The notes under the pieces were generated by a model, which saw nothing but the letters and a program-made list of their open reading frames with translations, searched no databases and was not told the origin of the DNA. Shown here piece by piece: positions 26,407 to 35,390 of a stretch of 64,000 nt of DNA (position 1 is the stretch's first letter; each line of letters starts with the position of its first letter). Position numbers and translations under genes: made by a program. The stretch spans positions 4,544,501 through 4,608,500 of the forward strand of contig NC_019676.1 of the NCBI RefSeq assembly GCF_000316625.1. Direction: 5' to 3'. The stretch comes from Nostoc sp. PCC 7107 (lineage in GTDB: Bacteria > Cyanobacteriota > Cyanobacteriia > Cyanobacteriales > Nostocaceae).

Positions 26407-28056
26407 TTAGAAAACAAAGGTGGTTCTTAAAGTACCGATGATGGCATCATCAGAAGTTTGACCAGGATTAGTTAACCAAATCACACCAGGTGTAATGGAA
26501 ATGTTATCGCTAACTCGGTATTTATAGAAACCTTCAATGTGGTATGGAGTGTTGTTATTACCACTCCCAGCATAAGGTTGAGCACCGCCAAAAATACCTA
26601 AAACATTGCCTTTTTTACCTAAATCAGGTAGAGCTACACCTAATCCATAACTCCAAATATCATCATCATCATTAGCGCCAAAGCCTGTCACTTGGCTGTA
26701 CAGCACAAAACCACTAATGGAAAGTTTATCGCTAGGTTTGAAAGCTGCTTCAAAACCATAGGAATTACTGACAAAGGCGCTACCGCTACCATCAAAGTCT
26801 TGGCGGTTAGCTTGTCGAGTACCAACAACACCAGTGGATACTGAGCCGAAATCAAATAAGGCGCTACCTGCACCATGATACCCGTTAACGTAGGTGGCAG
26901 CTAAGGTCAGGCGATCGCCCACATTCAAGTTTAATTGTGCTAAGGCTGCATAGTTACCATTAAATAAACCTGAACCCGAATTGGGATTATTTGGTTCAGA
27001 TGCCAAATAACCCAAAGTTAAAGAAGGTTTAAAAGTTCCACTACCACCAAAAGCTAAGTTTAGCGCCGCACCTGCACCGCCACCGATGCGATAAATTGGA
27101 CTTTCCGAAGCAAAGGTAGATAAAGCACCATTACCACCGTCAAAATCTTCAAAGTAGGGGTTAACGGTAGGAACGTAATCGCTATGAATACCGCCAGTAG
27201 CTGCAACGTAAATTTGCGAGTTACCGACAGGGAAGTAATAAGCTAACCAATCGATAAACGCGCTATTGTTGCTACCGAGGAACACGTTAAATGTTTGCGT
27301 TCCTTCGTAAGTGTCGTTTGCTAAAGGTAAAACACTGGCATTACCAGTGGCAATCCGGGTATGTAGGATATCTTTACCAGTAAAGCTGGTTTGAAAATCG
27401 AGACGCACCCTATCTTGGAAAACGGTGTTATTGTTGTCGTTGTCGCCAAAGCTATCGGTGACAGCAAAAACAGCCTCACCAACAAGTTTGGTAGTGGTAG
27501 AAAATTGATTGGCCTCCAATTCGGCGGTGCGTGCTTCTAGTGCATCTACTCTGCCGCGTAAAGTTGCCAATTCTGCGGAAAATTCTTCTTGCAAACGCTG
27601 AAGGGTAGCTAAGTCTTGTTTTGTTACTAAGTCAGCCGTTGCTGTCGCAATCAGTTCATTAACTCTATCTAAACAAGCGTTTAACCCGGCGGCGAATTCA
27701 TAACGTGTCAAAGCACGATTACCGCGATAAGTGCCGTTAGGATAACCAGCAATACATCCGTAGCGTTCAACTAAAGATTGCAATGCTTGAAATGCCCAAT
27801 CTGTGGGCTGTACATCGGAAAACTGCGAAACTGATGTGACTTGAGATAAAGAATTTTGGTTTTTACCGTCAAGACTATATTGGTTGACTTGTTCTAAAAC
27901 TTGATTTTCTTCAGTTTTGGCTTGAGAAATTAACTGTTGTTGAGGTGTTGGTGACTCGGTTTCAATCTCAGCTGCTACTACCTTCGCGGAAAATAAAACA
28001 GCTACGCCTAAGCATACTGGAGATAACACTAGTGTTTTCCACAATAAATGAGACAT
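26407..28056 (-). CDS. SLH-domain outer-membrane porin (OprB-like / iron-uptake porin family), copy 2
   Basis: 549 residues. Same plan as the protein encoded at 183-1940: signal peptide (MSHLLWKTLVLSPVCLG, cleavage near AEA/VVAAE about residue 29), SLH domain, coiled coil, and a Gly/Asn-rich beta barrel ending in TFVF. From VSQFSDVQPTDW through the coiled coil to STTTKLVGEA about 120 residues are identical in the two proteins. The barrel differs by loop-length changes and substitutions, so selectivity may differ. It is monocistronic with its own terminator. Substrate not determined. Confidence 0.92.
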   Translation of the reverse strand: MSHLLWKTLVLSPVCLGVAVLFSAKVVAAEIETESPTPQQQLISQAKTEENQVLEQVNQYSLDGKNQNSLSQVTSVSQFSDVQPTDWAFQALQSLVERYGCIAGYPNGTYRGNRALTRYEFAAGLNACLDRVNELIATATADLVTKQDLATLQRLQEEFSAELATLRGRVDALEARTAELEANQFSTTTKLVGEAVFAVTDSFGDNDNNNTVFQDRVRLDFQTSFTGKDILHTRIATGNASVLPLANDTYEGTQTFNVFLGSNNSAFIDWLAYYFPVGNSQIYVAATGGIHSDYVPTVNPYFEDFDGGNGALSTFASESPIYRIGGGAGAALNLAFGGSGTFKPSLTLGYLASEPNNPNSGSGLFNGNYAALAQLNLNVGDRLTLAATYVNGYHGAGSALFDFGSVSTGVVGTRQANRQDFDGSGSAFVSNSYGFEAAFKPSDKLSISGFVLYSQVTGFGANDDDDIWSYGLGVALPDLGKKGNVLGIFGGAQPYAGSGNNNTPYHIEGFYKYRVSDNISITPGVIWLTNPGQTSDDAIIGTLRTTFVF

Positions 28057-28321
28057 GTTCTTTCTTCCTCACACTGTTTTGTTAGAATGACGCGATCCCG
28101 GTCTTCTAAATGTATCCCATAATACTTTATTTTCTCTTTTGCTGATTTAGCTGCTATTGTGCCAAAACTTCTCTATTTTTTTATATTTCTCAGTGTAAAC
28201 TCTTGGTTTAGCGGTTTTATCTCCATTATCTCGGCATCAAAATTAGCTTGATGTTTTCAGCAATGCCGACCATTAAGCGATCAGAGATAATAAACTAAAC
28301 CTTCAAGGAGATGCGATATTT

Positions 28322-28879
28322 ATGACTCAAATCAAATCTCAACTCACACTCAAAGAATTTCTCGCCCTACCGGAAGGCGATATCACCTACGAATTAGTGA
28401 ATGGAGAAGCAAAACCCAAAATGGCACCAAAAAGATTTCATTCACGTTTAACTTTGGCTTTGACTCAACTTTTAACGCCGTGGGCGAAAAATCGTGGTGA
28501 AGTTGGTGTTGAATGGGCAGTTACGTTAAAACGCCAAAGTCGAGACTGGGTTCCTGTACCAGATTTACTTTATGTTTCATACTCTCGCCTCACTAGGGAT
28601 GTCATTGAAGATGAAGCTTGTCCCATACCGCCAGACTTAGCAATAGAAATTATCTCGCCTGACCAAACTTTTGGTGAAATGAGTGCAAAAGCAACAGATT
28701 ATCTGGAAGCAGGTGTTTTGAGAGTTTGGGTTGTGGATGCAAAAGCTAAAACCGTTACTGTTTTTTATCCTGATGCACACCCACAAACAAAAGCTGGTGA
28801 AGATAGTTTAGAAGATTCTTTATTTGAAGCCCTACAAATTACACCCGCACAAATTTTTCAACAAGCGGGAATACCATAA
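28322..28879 (+). CDS. Uma2-family (DUF820) protein
   Basis: 185 residues, the standard Uma2 length. Visible features: LTLKEFLALPEGDITYELVNGEAKPKM, with the Glu of YELVNGE; WVPVPDLLYVS with the PD pair; LAIEIISPDQTFGEMSAKATDYLEAGV, the E-I-I-S-P core and Lys; and the closing VWVVDAKAKTVTVFYP. This is the PD-(D/E)XK nuclease-like fold. Biological role unproven; many copies per genome are normal in Nostocales. AAGGAG lies about 15 bases before the ATG. Confidence 0.88.
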   Translation: MTQIKSQLTLKEFLALPEGDITYELVNGEAKPKMAPKRFHSRLTLALTQLLTPWAKNRGEVGVEWAVTLKRQSRDWVPVPDLLYVSYSRLTRDVIEDEACPIPPDLAIEIISPDQTFGEMSAKATDYLEAGVLRVWVVDAKAKTVTVFYPDAHPQTKAGEDSLEDSLFEALQITPAQIFQQAGIP

Positions 28880-28939
28880 ATATTTTCAAGTTTAATATTG
28901 GGAAATTTGTCACTATGTCCAGTATTATATCGAGATACT

Positions 28940-29269
28940 TCAATCAGATGAATTCTCAGATAAAACTTTCTTTTTGATTAAACGGTGAAGCAGACGGCAA
29001 GGCCAAATACAAGCTCCACAAATACTTACAGAGGAAATAGCCGCCAAAACACGCCACTTTTCCTCAAGTTGATTAGCCGATTCTGATGGCTGGGATTGCA
29101 TATCTTTGGTTATTTCTGGCAATGAATGAGATAGCTGACTGGCTGTACTTATCCCTTCAATCGCCGCGCCAATTAGATAAGCTACAAGCGCAATACCGAG
29201 CCAGTGACTCATCATATTTGATTGGTAAACTTTTGTATTACTTTTAATATTAGTGATTATCTGTCCCAA
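28940..29269 (-). CDS. Small membrane protein, unknown
   Basis: Up to 109 residues with two hydrophobic segments: WLGIALVAYLIGAAIEG and VLAAISSVSICGACIWPCRLL, separated by a polar loop. The frame starts with TTG at 29269, overlapping the end of the upstream gene by 20 bases, with AAGG before it. An ATG at 29215 or 29212 would give a shorter product beginning just before the first membrane segment and lacks a ribosome site. Likely co-expressed with the 78-residue gene upstream. No family recognised. Confidence 0.5.
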   Translation of the reverse strand: MGQIITNIKSNTKVYQSNMMSHWLGIALVAYLIGAAIEGISTASQLSHSLPEITKDMQSQPSESANQLEEKWRVLAAISSVSICGACIWPCRLLHRLIKKKVLSENSSD

Positions 29270-29486
29270 ACGATAATCTGCCTTCAGCAGTGTCTCGAAT
29301 TAGAGGCAGTTTAGATTGTATATAAGCATTAAGGTGGCTATCTCCCTGTATATCGTCTTCCTGGTGGGTATTTAATTGCTGGAAAAGCAGTTGTACTAAA
29401 GCCACATCATCAAATTGGAGCAAGGTGCTGACATTAGTAGACTCTATTACAGCCCACAGCTGTTGCATCATTTTAGTGGTGATCAT
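29250..29486 (-). CDS. Small soluble protein, unknown
   Basis: 78 residues, helical, acidic, no membrane segment. It contains LLQFDDVALVQLLFQQLNTHQ and a C-terminal TAEGRLSFGTD. AGAGG lies 7 bases before the ATG at 29486, which supports translation. Its end overlaps the start of the next minus-strand gene, suggesting translational coupling. No family recognised. Confidence 0.55.
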   Translation of the reverse strand: MITTKMMQQLWAVIESTNVSTLLQFDDVALVQLLFQQLNTHQEDDIQGDSHLNAYIQSKLPLIRDTAEGRLSFGTDNH

Positions 29487-30035
29487 GAGCCTCTAACCTC
29501 TTAAGCTTTTCTTTATATTTGCACAGTTTCTTTGTTTGTGCGTAATTTGTGTCTAAAAATTAATCAATCGACAAAAGTGTACTAAAATCAAGATATTAGC
29601 TGCTCGAAGAGTCAACAAAAGTTCCTGGCTCAAGAATTAAGACTTATATAGTTAATTCATAACTGTGGGTGATTTTCGACTAAAACTCCCTCTGCATCAG
29701 GATTATAGAGTTTATTGAAACAATATTTACACATAGCCTTCTTTGTAGAGGATGTTATGATTAGATGGGCGAGAATTATTTTCGGCTATGTGATCGACTA
29801 CACTTAGCATTTTTTCTGTTTATTTAGTTAAAACTGCAATTTTTTTATAAAATTGTTAGATTGTGACAATAACTAAACATCAGAATCTCTGAAAAGGGAT
29901 AGTGCCACAAGAGTAAATTGGTTTGATCACAAGACTATCTAATACGTATCTTGCTCTTGGGCATTAGTTACATAACTTAGCATAGTCTATTTATATATAG
30001 CAATGCCCTGATAAAAGATAAAAAATGGTGAATGT
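29487..30035. other. 550-base AT-rich intergenic region
   Basis: Promoter region for divergent small genes. I find no RNA gene, strong hairpin or coding frame. Confidence 0.4.
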
Positions 30036-30224
30036 GTGGCAATAGTAAAATATAAACAAACAGGCAAATATCTTCCACCTCATATACTTATTTTAGGGAT
30101 GTGTTTTGTGCCTGGAGAAACTGAAATTAGCAGTGAACAGCTAACGGAAATTCGGGATTTTATTAAGAATGATAAATTACTTCAGCATTATTTGAAGCAG
30201 AAAATTCTCATTATTCAGGATTGA
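30036..30224 (+). CDS. Short hypothetical protein
   Basis: 62 codons with a GTG start and a GGTG-type weak ribosome site. The product opens AIVKYKQTGKYLPPHILILG, contains VPGETEISSEQLTEIRDFI and ends KILIIQD. It looks like a compact strand-helix-strand protein. Some phage-derived small proteins have a similar K-x-TGKYLPP-x4-LLPG opening, but the match is by impression only. Low certainty that it is expressed. Confidence 0.4.
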   Translation: MAIVKYKQTGKYLPPHILILGMCFVPGETEISSEQLTEIRDFIKNDKLLQHYLKQKILIIQD

Positions 30225-30584
30225 ATATTTCACTTTAAATTGAGCGCGATAAAAATGACAAACATGTCTCCTAAATCCAAACCTCTGCACACTGGTGATT
30301 TGGGAGACAATGTATGTCATTGAGTTTAATCTCTATTGTGTGTGAGGTAAGAACCTATTTTGCCAATAAATTATCAAGATGCGATCGCTCAACTGTTAGC
30401 AACACTACTGTGATATGAGCGTAAACATAAGGTAACACCAAAAAAATCCTCAAAAATTTAACTGCAATCTTATAAATAATGTGGTTTAAACTACGCTATT
30501 GGATTGGATAAATAAGATAAACTTGCGAAATGAATGTCATTAAACAGTGACTTTTGTTTACTCGCAAAACAGGATAAGCTAACT
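30225..30584. other. Intergenic region with an imperfect hairpin
   Basis: GTCTCCTAAATC (30266-30277) pairs with GATTTGGGAGAC (30297-30308) at 11 of 12 positions around a 19-base loop, with some outward extension. A HIP1 site lies near 30382 in a short frame that stops at once. Nothing else is supported. Confidence 0.5.
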
Positions 30585-30857
30585 ATGAGTAGAGATATTG
30601 TTAAAGTAATATTATGGGAAGAAAAACAAAAAGATTATCTAAAAAAACTCTATGATTTACCATTTATTCCCAGAATAGGCGAAGAAATTTACATCAATAA
30701 AGAAAATTGGAAGGTAACTAAAATTGAACATGATGTAGAAGTGAGTGAGATTAATATTTATATGGAATTAGTCAAAAAAGCCAAGCAGGAAAAATCATCT
30801 GAAAAATCATCTGAAAGATCGTCTGAAAGATCATCTGAAAAATCATTTAATTCATAA
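30585..30857 (+). CDS. Hypothetical protein with a Ser-Ser-Glu-Lys/Arg repeat tail
   Basis: 90 residues from the ATG at 30585; a longer frame from 30534 lacks a better ribosome site. The N-terminal part reads as a small beta domain (IVKVILWEEKQKDYLKKL, FIPRIGEEIYIN, WKVTKIEHDVEV). The tail is KSSEKSSERSSERSSEKS, encoded by a 12-base near-perfect tandem unit (four copies, 30789-30848). A charged repeat tail of this kind is likely disordered. No family recognised. Confidence 0.5.
   Translation: MSRDIVKVILWEEKQKDYLKKLYDLPFIPRIGEEIYINKENWKVTKIEHDVEVSEINIYMELVKKAKQEKSSEKSSERSSERSSEKSFNS
30789..30848 (+). repeat. 12-base tandem repeat encoding SSEK/SSER
   Basis: Units of the form AAATCATCTGAA, with A/G changes that swap Lys and Arg codons. 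Unit length is a multiple of three, so copy-number change keeps the frame. Confidence 0.75.
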
Positions 30858-31019
30858 ATAAGTAGTAGATAAGGTGCATTTACCTGAATATTAGACTTGG
30901 CTCTGTTAAATGAGCTATACCGCTTCAAACTCAGGCTCAAATCTCACTAAGTACCGTGCGCGTCGGTTTATGGCTGCATCTCACCAAAAACTAGAGTTTG
31001 CTGACACAATACTGCTATT
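30858..31019. other. Intergenic stretch before MITE copy 1
   Basis: No feature seen. A minus-strand frame across the SSEK repeat region is a shadow of the repeat. Confidence 0.35.
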
Positions 31020-31249
31020 TATAGCATTTCCTAATTTGCTGAAGTACTAAATACATTGCTAATAAAATTAGGCAACCCCACCGAAGTTTGCTTGGAGGGT
31101 TTCCCTCCAAGCAACTTCTCTCTGGGTCGGCAGTCGCTCATGTGGGAAACCCCCCCAAGATCGCGCTGCCTCAACTTTGTGCTTGACTCTGCGCCCCTCT
31201 GCGTTCAAAAACATTAGTTCTGTACCTCACTTAACTGGAAATAGCTATA
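31020..31249 (+). mobile_element. MITE, copy 1 (about 230 bp)
   Basis: This block recurs in opposite orientation at 46266-46491 with high similarity over its whole length. The ends are imperfect terminal inverted repeats: TATAGCATTTCC at the left and GGAAATAGCTATA at the right. TA at both outer edges fits a target duplication of the IS630/Tc1-mariner type. Inside is a perfect hairpin GCTTGGAGGG-TTT-CCCTCCAAGC (31090-31112). There is no ORF, so mobilisation would need a transposase elsewhere. Confidence 0.8.
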
Positions 31250-31528
31250 GTACATATAAACTAAATACACATAAAAACTCATCGTCCTTTGATAATTAGC
31301 TCTTGAGATTTTGTTAAGAGAGCGATCGCTCATCCTTACTAACTGTTTTCTAAAGATTGTAGCCAGAAAGTTAACTGGTGTATAGTTATGCGAAAAAGCA
31401 TTTAGGTGAGAAAAAGGCGATCGCTTTTTGTGACATAGCAAAGTACTCAGTAAATATTGTCAAGTGTTCATTGTCACTGAAGTATCATAACAAGCAACCG
31501 TTTAGACTCTGAACACAACATTCCATCT
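31250..31528. other. Intergenic region between MITE copy 1 and the acyltransferase gene
   Basis: Two HIP1 sites (near 31322 and 31418) and otherwise AT-rich sequence. No further feature. Confidence 0.35.
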
Positions 31529-32656
31529 ATGCGCCTGACTTCACTGGATGTTTTTCGTGGCATCACCATTGCTGCAATGATTCTCGTCAACATGGCGGGA
31601 GTAGCAGATGATGTGTATCCTCTCTTAGCCCACGCTGATTGGCATGGTTGCACACCAACTGATTTAGTATTTCCCTTCTTTTTATTTATTGTTGGTGTGG
31701 CAATGACATTTTCTTTGTCAAAATACACCGCAGACAATAAACCAACTTCTACTGTTTATTTGCGAATCTTCCGCCGTGCAGCCATCTTGTTTGCTTTAGG
31801 TTTATTGTTAAATGTATTTTGGAACAAAGGCGTTGGGACTTTTGATTTCAGCAGCATCCGCATCATGGGAGTGTTGCAGCGCATCAGCTTAAGTTACCTG
31901 TTAGCTTCCTTGGCAGTTCTCAACCTACCACGCAAAGGACAATGGATACTAGCCGCAGTCTTACTCATCGGTTATTGGTTAACCATGATGTATGTACCAG
32001 TTCCCGAATATGGTGCTGGTGTACTGACACGGGAAGGTAACTTTGGTGCATATTTTGACCGCCTAATTATCCCTCAAACGCATCTGTATGCTGGTGATGG
32101 TTTCAAAAGCATGGGAGACCCAGAAGGACTTTTCAGCACCATACCTGCTGTTGTTAGTGTTCTTGCTGGCTACTTCACAGGGCAATGGATACGTAAACAG
32201 CCAGTGCAAACACGGACAAGTGTAGGGTTGATTTTATTTGGTATGGGCTGCTTAATTATTGGTTGGGCGTGGGGTTGGGTATTCCCCATTAACAAAAAAC
32301 TGTGGACAAGTTCTTACGTTATTTTTACCAGTGGTTGGGCATTACTCTTACTAGCTGCTTGTTACGAACTGATTGAAGTGCGATTAATCAAACGCTGGAG
32401 TAAACCATTTGAAATTATGGGCTTAAATGCGATCGCTCTTTTCGTCGCATCTGTATTATTAATTAAAATCCTCGCCAAAACCAAAATCGGTACAGGCGAA
32501 ACCGTCCTCAGCACCTACAACTGGATTTATCAAAACATCTTTGCATCTTGGGCAGGCACTTTTAACGGTTCACTACTATTTGCCTTAGTCACAGTCTTAT
32601 TATGGTGGGCTGTAGCGATATTAATGTATCGCCAACGCTGGTTTCTCAAAGTCTAA
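31529..32656 (+). CDS. Multi-pass membrane acyltransferase of the HGSNAT/NagX type (DUF5009-like)
   Basis: 375 residues with about ten hydrophobic segments. The N-terminus MRLTSLDVFRGITIAAMILVN holds the hallmark SLD-x-FRG motif. HADWHGCTPTDLVFPFFLFIVGVAM carries the conserved His-Gly-Cys-TPTDL-x-FP block expected in the active site. Relatives move acetyl groups from cytoplasmic acetyl-CoA to amino sugars across the membrane (human HGSNAT, bacterial NagX). The likely substrate is therefore a cell-wall or extracellular sugar, by analogy. It stands alone. Confidence 0.88.
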   Translation: MRLTSLDVFRGITIAAMILVNMAGVADDVYPLLAHADWHGCTPTDLVFPFFLFIVGVAMTFSLSKYTADNKPTSTVYLRIFRRAAILFALGLLLNVFWNKGVGTFDFSSIRIMGVLQRISLSYLLASLAVLNLPRKGQWILAAVLLIGYWLTMMYVPVPEYGAGVLTREGNFGAYFDRLIIPQTHLYAGDGFKSMGDPEGLFSTIPAVVSVLAGYFTGQWIRKQPVQTRTSVGLILFGMGCLIIGWAWGWVFPINKKLWTSSYVIFTSGWALLLLAACYELIEVRLIKRWSKPFEIMGLNAIALFVASVLLIKILAKTKIGTGETVLSTYNWIYQNIFASWAGTFNGSLLFALVTVLLWWAVAILMYRQRWFLKV

Positions 32657-32667
32657 TCGAATTTATA

Positions 32668-33249
32668 TTACTCCTCCACACTAAAATCCACTTTATCGTA
32701 AATATCCCCCAGCAAAACCTGACAAGGAACAGCAGCTAAACTTAACAGCACATCTGCATCTTCATATTCAGAAAATATCCACTTATTATTTTCAGTTTTG
32801 CAATACTGCTCAACGTGTATTTTATACTGATCAATCAGAATATATTCTTGAAAGCTAGGAATTGTCCGATAAGCAGCAAACTTTTCATCGCGGTCATAAC
32901 TTTTAGTAGATTTTGACAACACCTCAGCAATAAATACTGGGTTAACTAAAGTGTCTCGTCTTCCTTCTTGGAATTCCAAAGGAGTTTTCATCACCATCAC
33001 ATCAGGGTAAGTGAGAATTCGCCTGTTAGGTATCCATAGACGCTGATCTGTAACAAAGGCTCGATAAGGCTGACGCTTGAGAAGGAAGTTGACTATACCA
33101 CCTAAATTAAGCGCAATTTGACTGTGATCTGGTGTTCCACCTGCCATTAGAATGATTTGCCCATCAATATATTCATGTTTTTCCTCAGAATTTACCTCTA
33201 GTTCGAGGTATTCTTCCGGCGAATAATAGCGTTGTTCTTGTAACTGCAT
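32668..33249 (-). CDS. Uma2-family (DUF820) protein
   Basis: 193 residues from ATG 33249; a TTG start at 33276 would add nine residues. It shows the family core: YYSPEEYLELEVNSEEKHEYIDGQIILMAGG, with the EYIDG element; LTYPDVMVMK with the PD pair; PVFIAEVLSKSTKSYDRDEKFAAYRTI, with E-V-L-S and Lys; and YILIDQYKIHVEQY. This is the third Uma2 gene in the window, from a different subgroup than 10509-11249. Role unproven. Confidence 0.88.
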   Translation of the reverse strand: MQLQEQRYYSPEEYLELEVNSEEKHEYIDGQIILMAGGTPDHSQIALNLGGIVNFLLKRQPYRAFVTDQRLWIPNRRILTYPDVMVMKTPLEFQEGRRDTLVNPVFIAEVLSKSTKSYDRDEKFAAYRTIPSFQEYILIDQYKIHVEQYCKTENNKWIFSEYEDADVLLSLAAVPCQVLLGDIYDKVDFSVEE

Positions 33250-33350
33250 AACTATGAGACTTTTAACAAAAGCCAAAATAATTAGTAATTAACCGCAGAT
33301 AGACACAGATAATTTATCTGAGTATATCTGTTGTTTTATTTTAAGTTAAC

Positions 33351-34379
33351 TCAACTCAATACCTGCTCTGCTTCAACAGCATTCATTTGATCGAGAATTC
33401 CCCAAAGTTCCTGTAACATTGGATCTAAGCCAGTTCGAGTAACCGCAGAAATCACAAAAACCGGAGCATAAGCAAGATGATTTAATTGGGTGGATAGTGC
33501 TTCTAAATCAACTTCTTCTCTATCAACTGCGTCAATTTTATTCAGTGCTAAAATTTGCGGACGATTTGCTAAACCTCGTCCATAAGCTTCCAATTCTTGT
33601 TGAATTGTATTGTAATCTCTGATGACATCATCACTAGTTGCATCAATCAAGTGTAATAGCACTCGTGTGCGCTCAATATGACGTAAAAAATCATGTCCCA
33701 AACCTGCACCGTCGGCTGCGCCTTCAATTAATCCGGGAATGTCGGCAAAAACTGTACCATCACCACTAGGCTTCCGTACTACACCCAAATTTGGCACCAG
33801 GGTAGTAAAAGGATAATCGGCAATTTTCGGACGTGCTGCTGATAAAGATGAAATTAAGGTAGATTTACCAGCATTTGGCAAACCAATAATTCCCACTTCT
33901 GCTAGTAGTTTCAACTCCAGCCGGAGCATTTTTCTTTCCCCTTCTAAACCTGGGAGGGCGTATTCTGGGGCGCGGTTGCGGTTACTTAAGAAATACTGAT
34001 TTCCTAGCCCACCTTTACCGCCTTCAGCAATGACTAGAGTTTGTTCTGGTTTAATTAAATCGCCAATAATTTCATCAGTTTCAGCATCATAAATTGTTGT
34101 CCCGCAGGGAACTTCGATGATTAAATCTTTGCCAGATGCACCCGTGCAGTTATTCGGGCCGCCTCGACCGCCGTTTTCTGCCTTAAAAAGATGGTTATAT
34201 CTAAAGTCCAATAGGGTTTGGAGGCTTTCTACAGCCTTGAAAATGACAGAACCACCACGTCCACCATTTCCGCCAGACGGGCCGCCAGCAGGTACATACT
34301 TTTCTCTGCGGAAGGCGACAATACCATCGCCACCTTTACCTGCTTCAACTTGAATTTCTACTTGATCAATGAATTTCAT
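33351..34379 (-). CDS. obgE: Obg/CgtA GTPase
   Basis: 342 residues. The glycine-rich Obg domain (residues 1-157: [30 protein letters not shown]) is followed by the G domain: G1 GLPNAGKST (about 166-174), G2 with the TTLVPNLG loop, G3 DIPGLIEGA (about 213-221), G4 NKID (about 283-286), G5 SAVT. Obg binds the 50S ribosome and links its assembly to the GTP/ppGpp state. The C-terminal extension is short, as in many cyanobacteria. Genes to either side are unrelated. Confidence 0.97.
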   Translation of the reverse strand: MKFIDQVEIQVEAGKGGDGIVAFRREKYVPAGGPSGGNGGRGGSVIFKAVESLQTLLDFRYNHLFKAENGGRGGPNNCTGASGKDLIIEVPCGTTIYDAETDEIIGDLIKPEQTLVIAEGGKGGLGNQYFLSNRNRAPEYALPGLEGERKMLRLELKLLAEVGIIGLPNAGKSTLISSLSAARPKIADYPFTTLVPNLGVVRKPSGDGTVFADIPGLIEGAADGAGLGHDFLRHIERTRVLLHLIDATSDDVIRDYNTIQQELEAYGRGLANRPQILALNKIDAVDREEVDLEALSTQLNHLAYAPVFVISAVTRTGLDPMLQELWGILDQMNAVEAEQVLS

Positions 34380-34521
34380 ATTCTGAAAGCGCTGAGGAGT
34401 GAGTTTTAAATTATAAGTTTTTTAATCAATGCTTTATCTTTATTCTCTACTTTTAACTCACCACTCAGCGAGAAGTTGCAAAGAGGGTTTACATCTCGGC
34501 AAATTTTTAGTGACTCAGCAC

Positions 34522-35193
34522 TCAAATATACGGCGTGACATCCTCGCCACAGTCATCTGCTAAATAGGAAAGGGCGCGGAAACGTAAACCAACGAGTTGC
34601 TCGTATAGTGGATTAATCTTACACAAAGGTGGGATGTGAACAATTTTGCGTCCAAATAAAGTAACATCGCGCTCAAAGGGACACTGAGAGGGAATCATTT
34701 TACATAAGAATCTGGCAACTCTGGGGTCTTGTACATCTAACCCATCTAACCATTCGCGCAGAGAGTTGAGTGGTAAATGGGGTGGTATTTGAGATAGACC
34801 TGGTGCAGAAACCAGATGGTCTTGAATTTCCAGGGTATGACGTAGGGCTTCGATGATGTTTTCTGGTTGTCCTAAAGCTTGGCAAAATTGGTGGAGAACT
34901 TGATCTTCGCTAGAAGAATATGTACCATCAGCGATCGCTACCATCACAGCTGTACGTAAAAAATTTTCGGCGGCTGGTGTACCTTTACCTAGGGCGGCCG
35001 CTAAGTCCTCTGGGGTAATTACCTCTAAAGACTCCCATTTTAGGCTAGGTGCTAATTCTTCTTTAGTGAAACTGGCAATAAATTGCTGTTCATGGTCATC
35101 AAAGTTACCATCTGCCCAAGCAATTGTTAGCAGTCCACGTAACCAAGCGGCAATTTGTTCGCTACTGTATGGAGATTTCACAACACTAGTCAT
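34522..35193 (-). CDS. TerB-like protein with Mo-dependent nitrogenase C-terminal domain
   Basis: 223 residues from ATG 35193. The N-terminal half (LLTIAWADGNFDDHEQQFI, AVMVAIADGTYSSSEDQVL) is TerB-like, two helical repeats each with an A-x-ADG motif. The C-terminal half (ARFLCKMIPSQCPFERDVTLFGRKI, IPPLCKINPLYEQLVGLRFRALSYLADDC) is the cyanobacterial 'Mo-nitrogenase C-terminal' domain, found beside nitrogenase proteins and in free-standing form. Conserved cysteines are visible. No nitrogenase gene is near. Function unknown despite the domain name. Confidence 0.82.
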   Translation of the reverse strand: MTSVVKSPYSSEQIAAWLRGLLTIAWADGNFDDHEQQFIASFTKEELAPSLKWESLEVITPEDLAAALGKGTPAAENFLRTAVMVAIADGTYSSSEDQVLHQFCQALGQPENIIEALRHTLEIQDHLVSAPGLSQIPPHLPLNSLREWLDGLDVQDPRVARFLCKMIPSQCPFERDVTLFGRKIVHIPPLCKINPLYEQLVGLRFRALSYLADDCGEDVTPYI

Positions 35194-35390
35194 ACACTTA
35201 AGCCTCAAACTTCTCTCAGCGAATACTAGGCTACCCTTGAAGGTAACTGATTGTGCCTTTAACTAACAGGCTTTTAAGATTTGCTATTTTCCTAACTACA
35301 AGTTATGAGCGATCGCTTCCTGATGACGCTGCAAGTTAAAATACTCTTAATTGAGAATTTTTTCTAATTAAACTTATCCCCGTATAAGCG

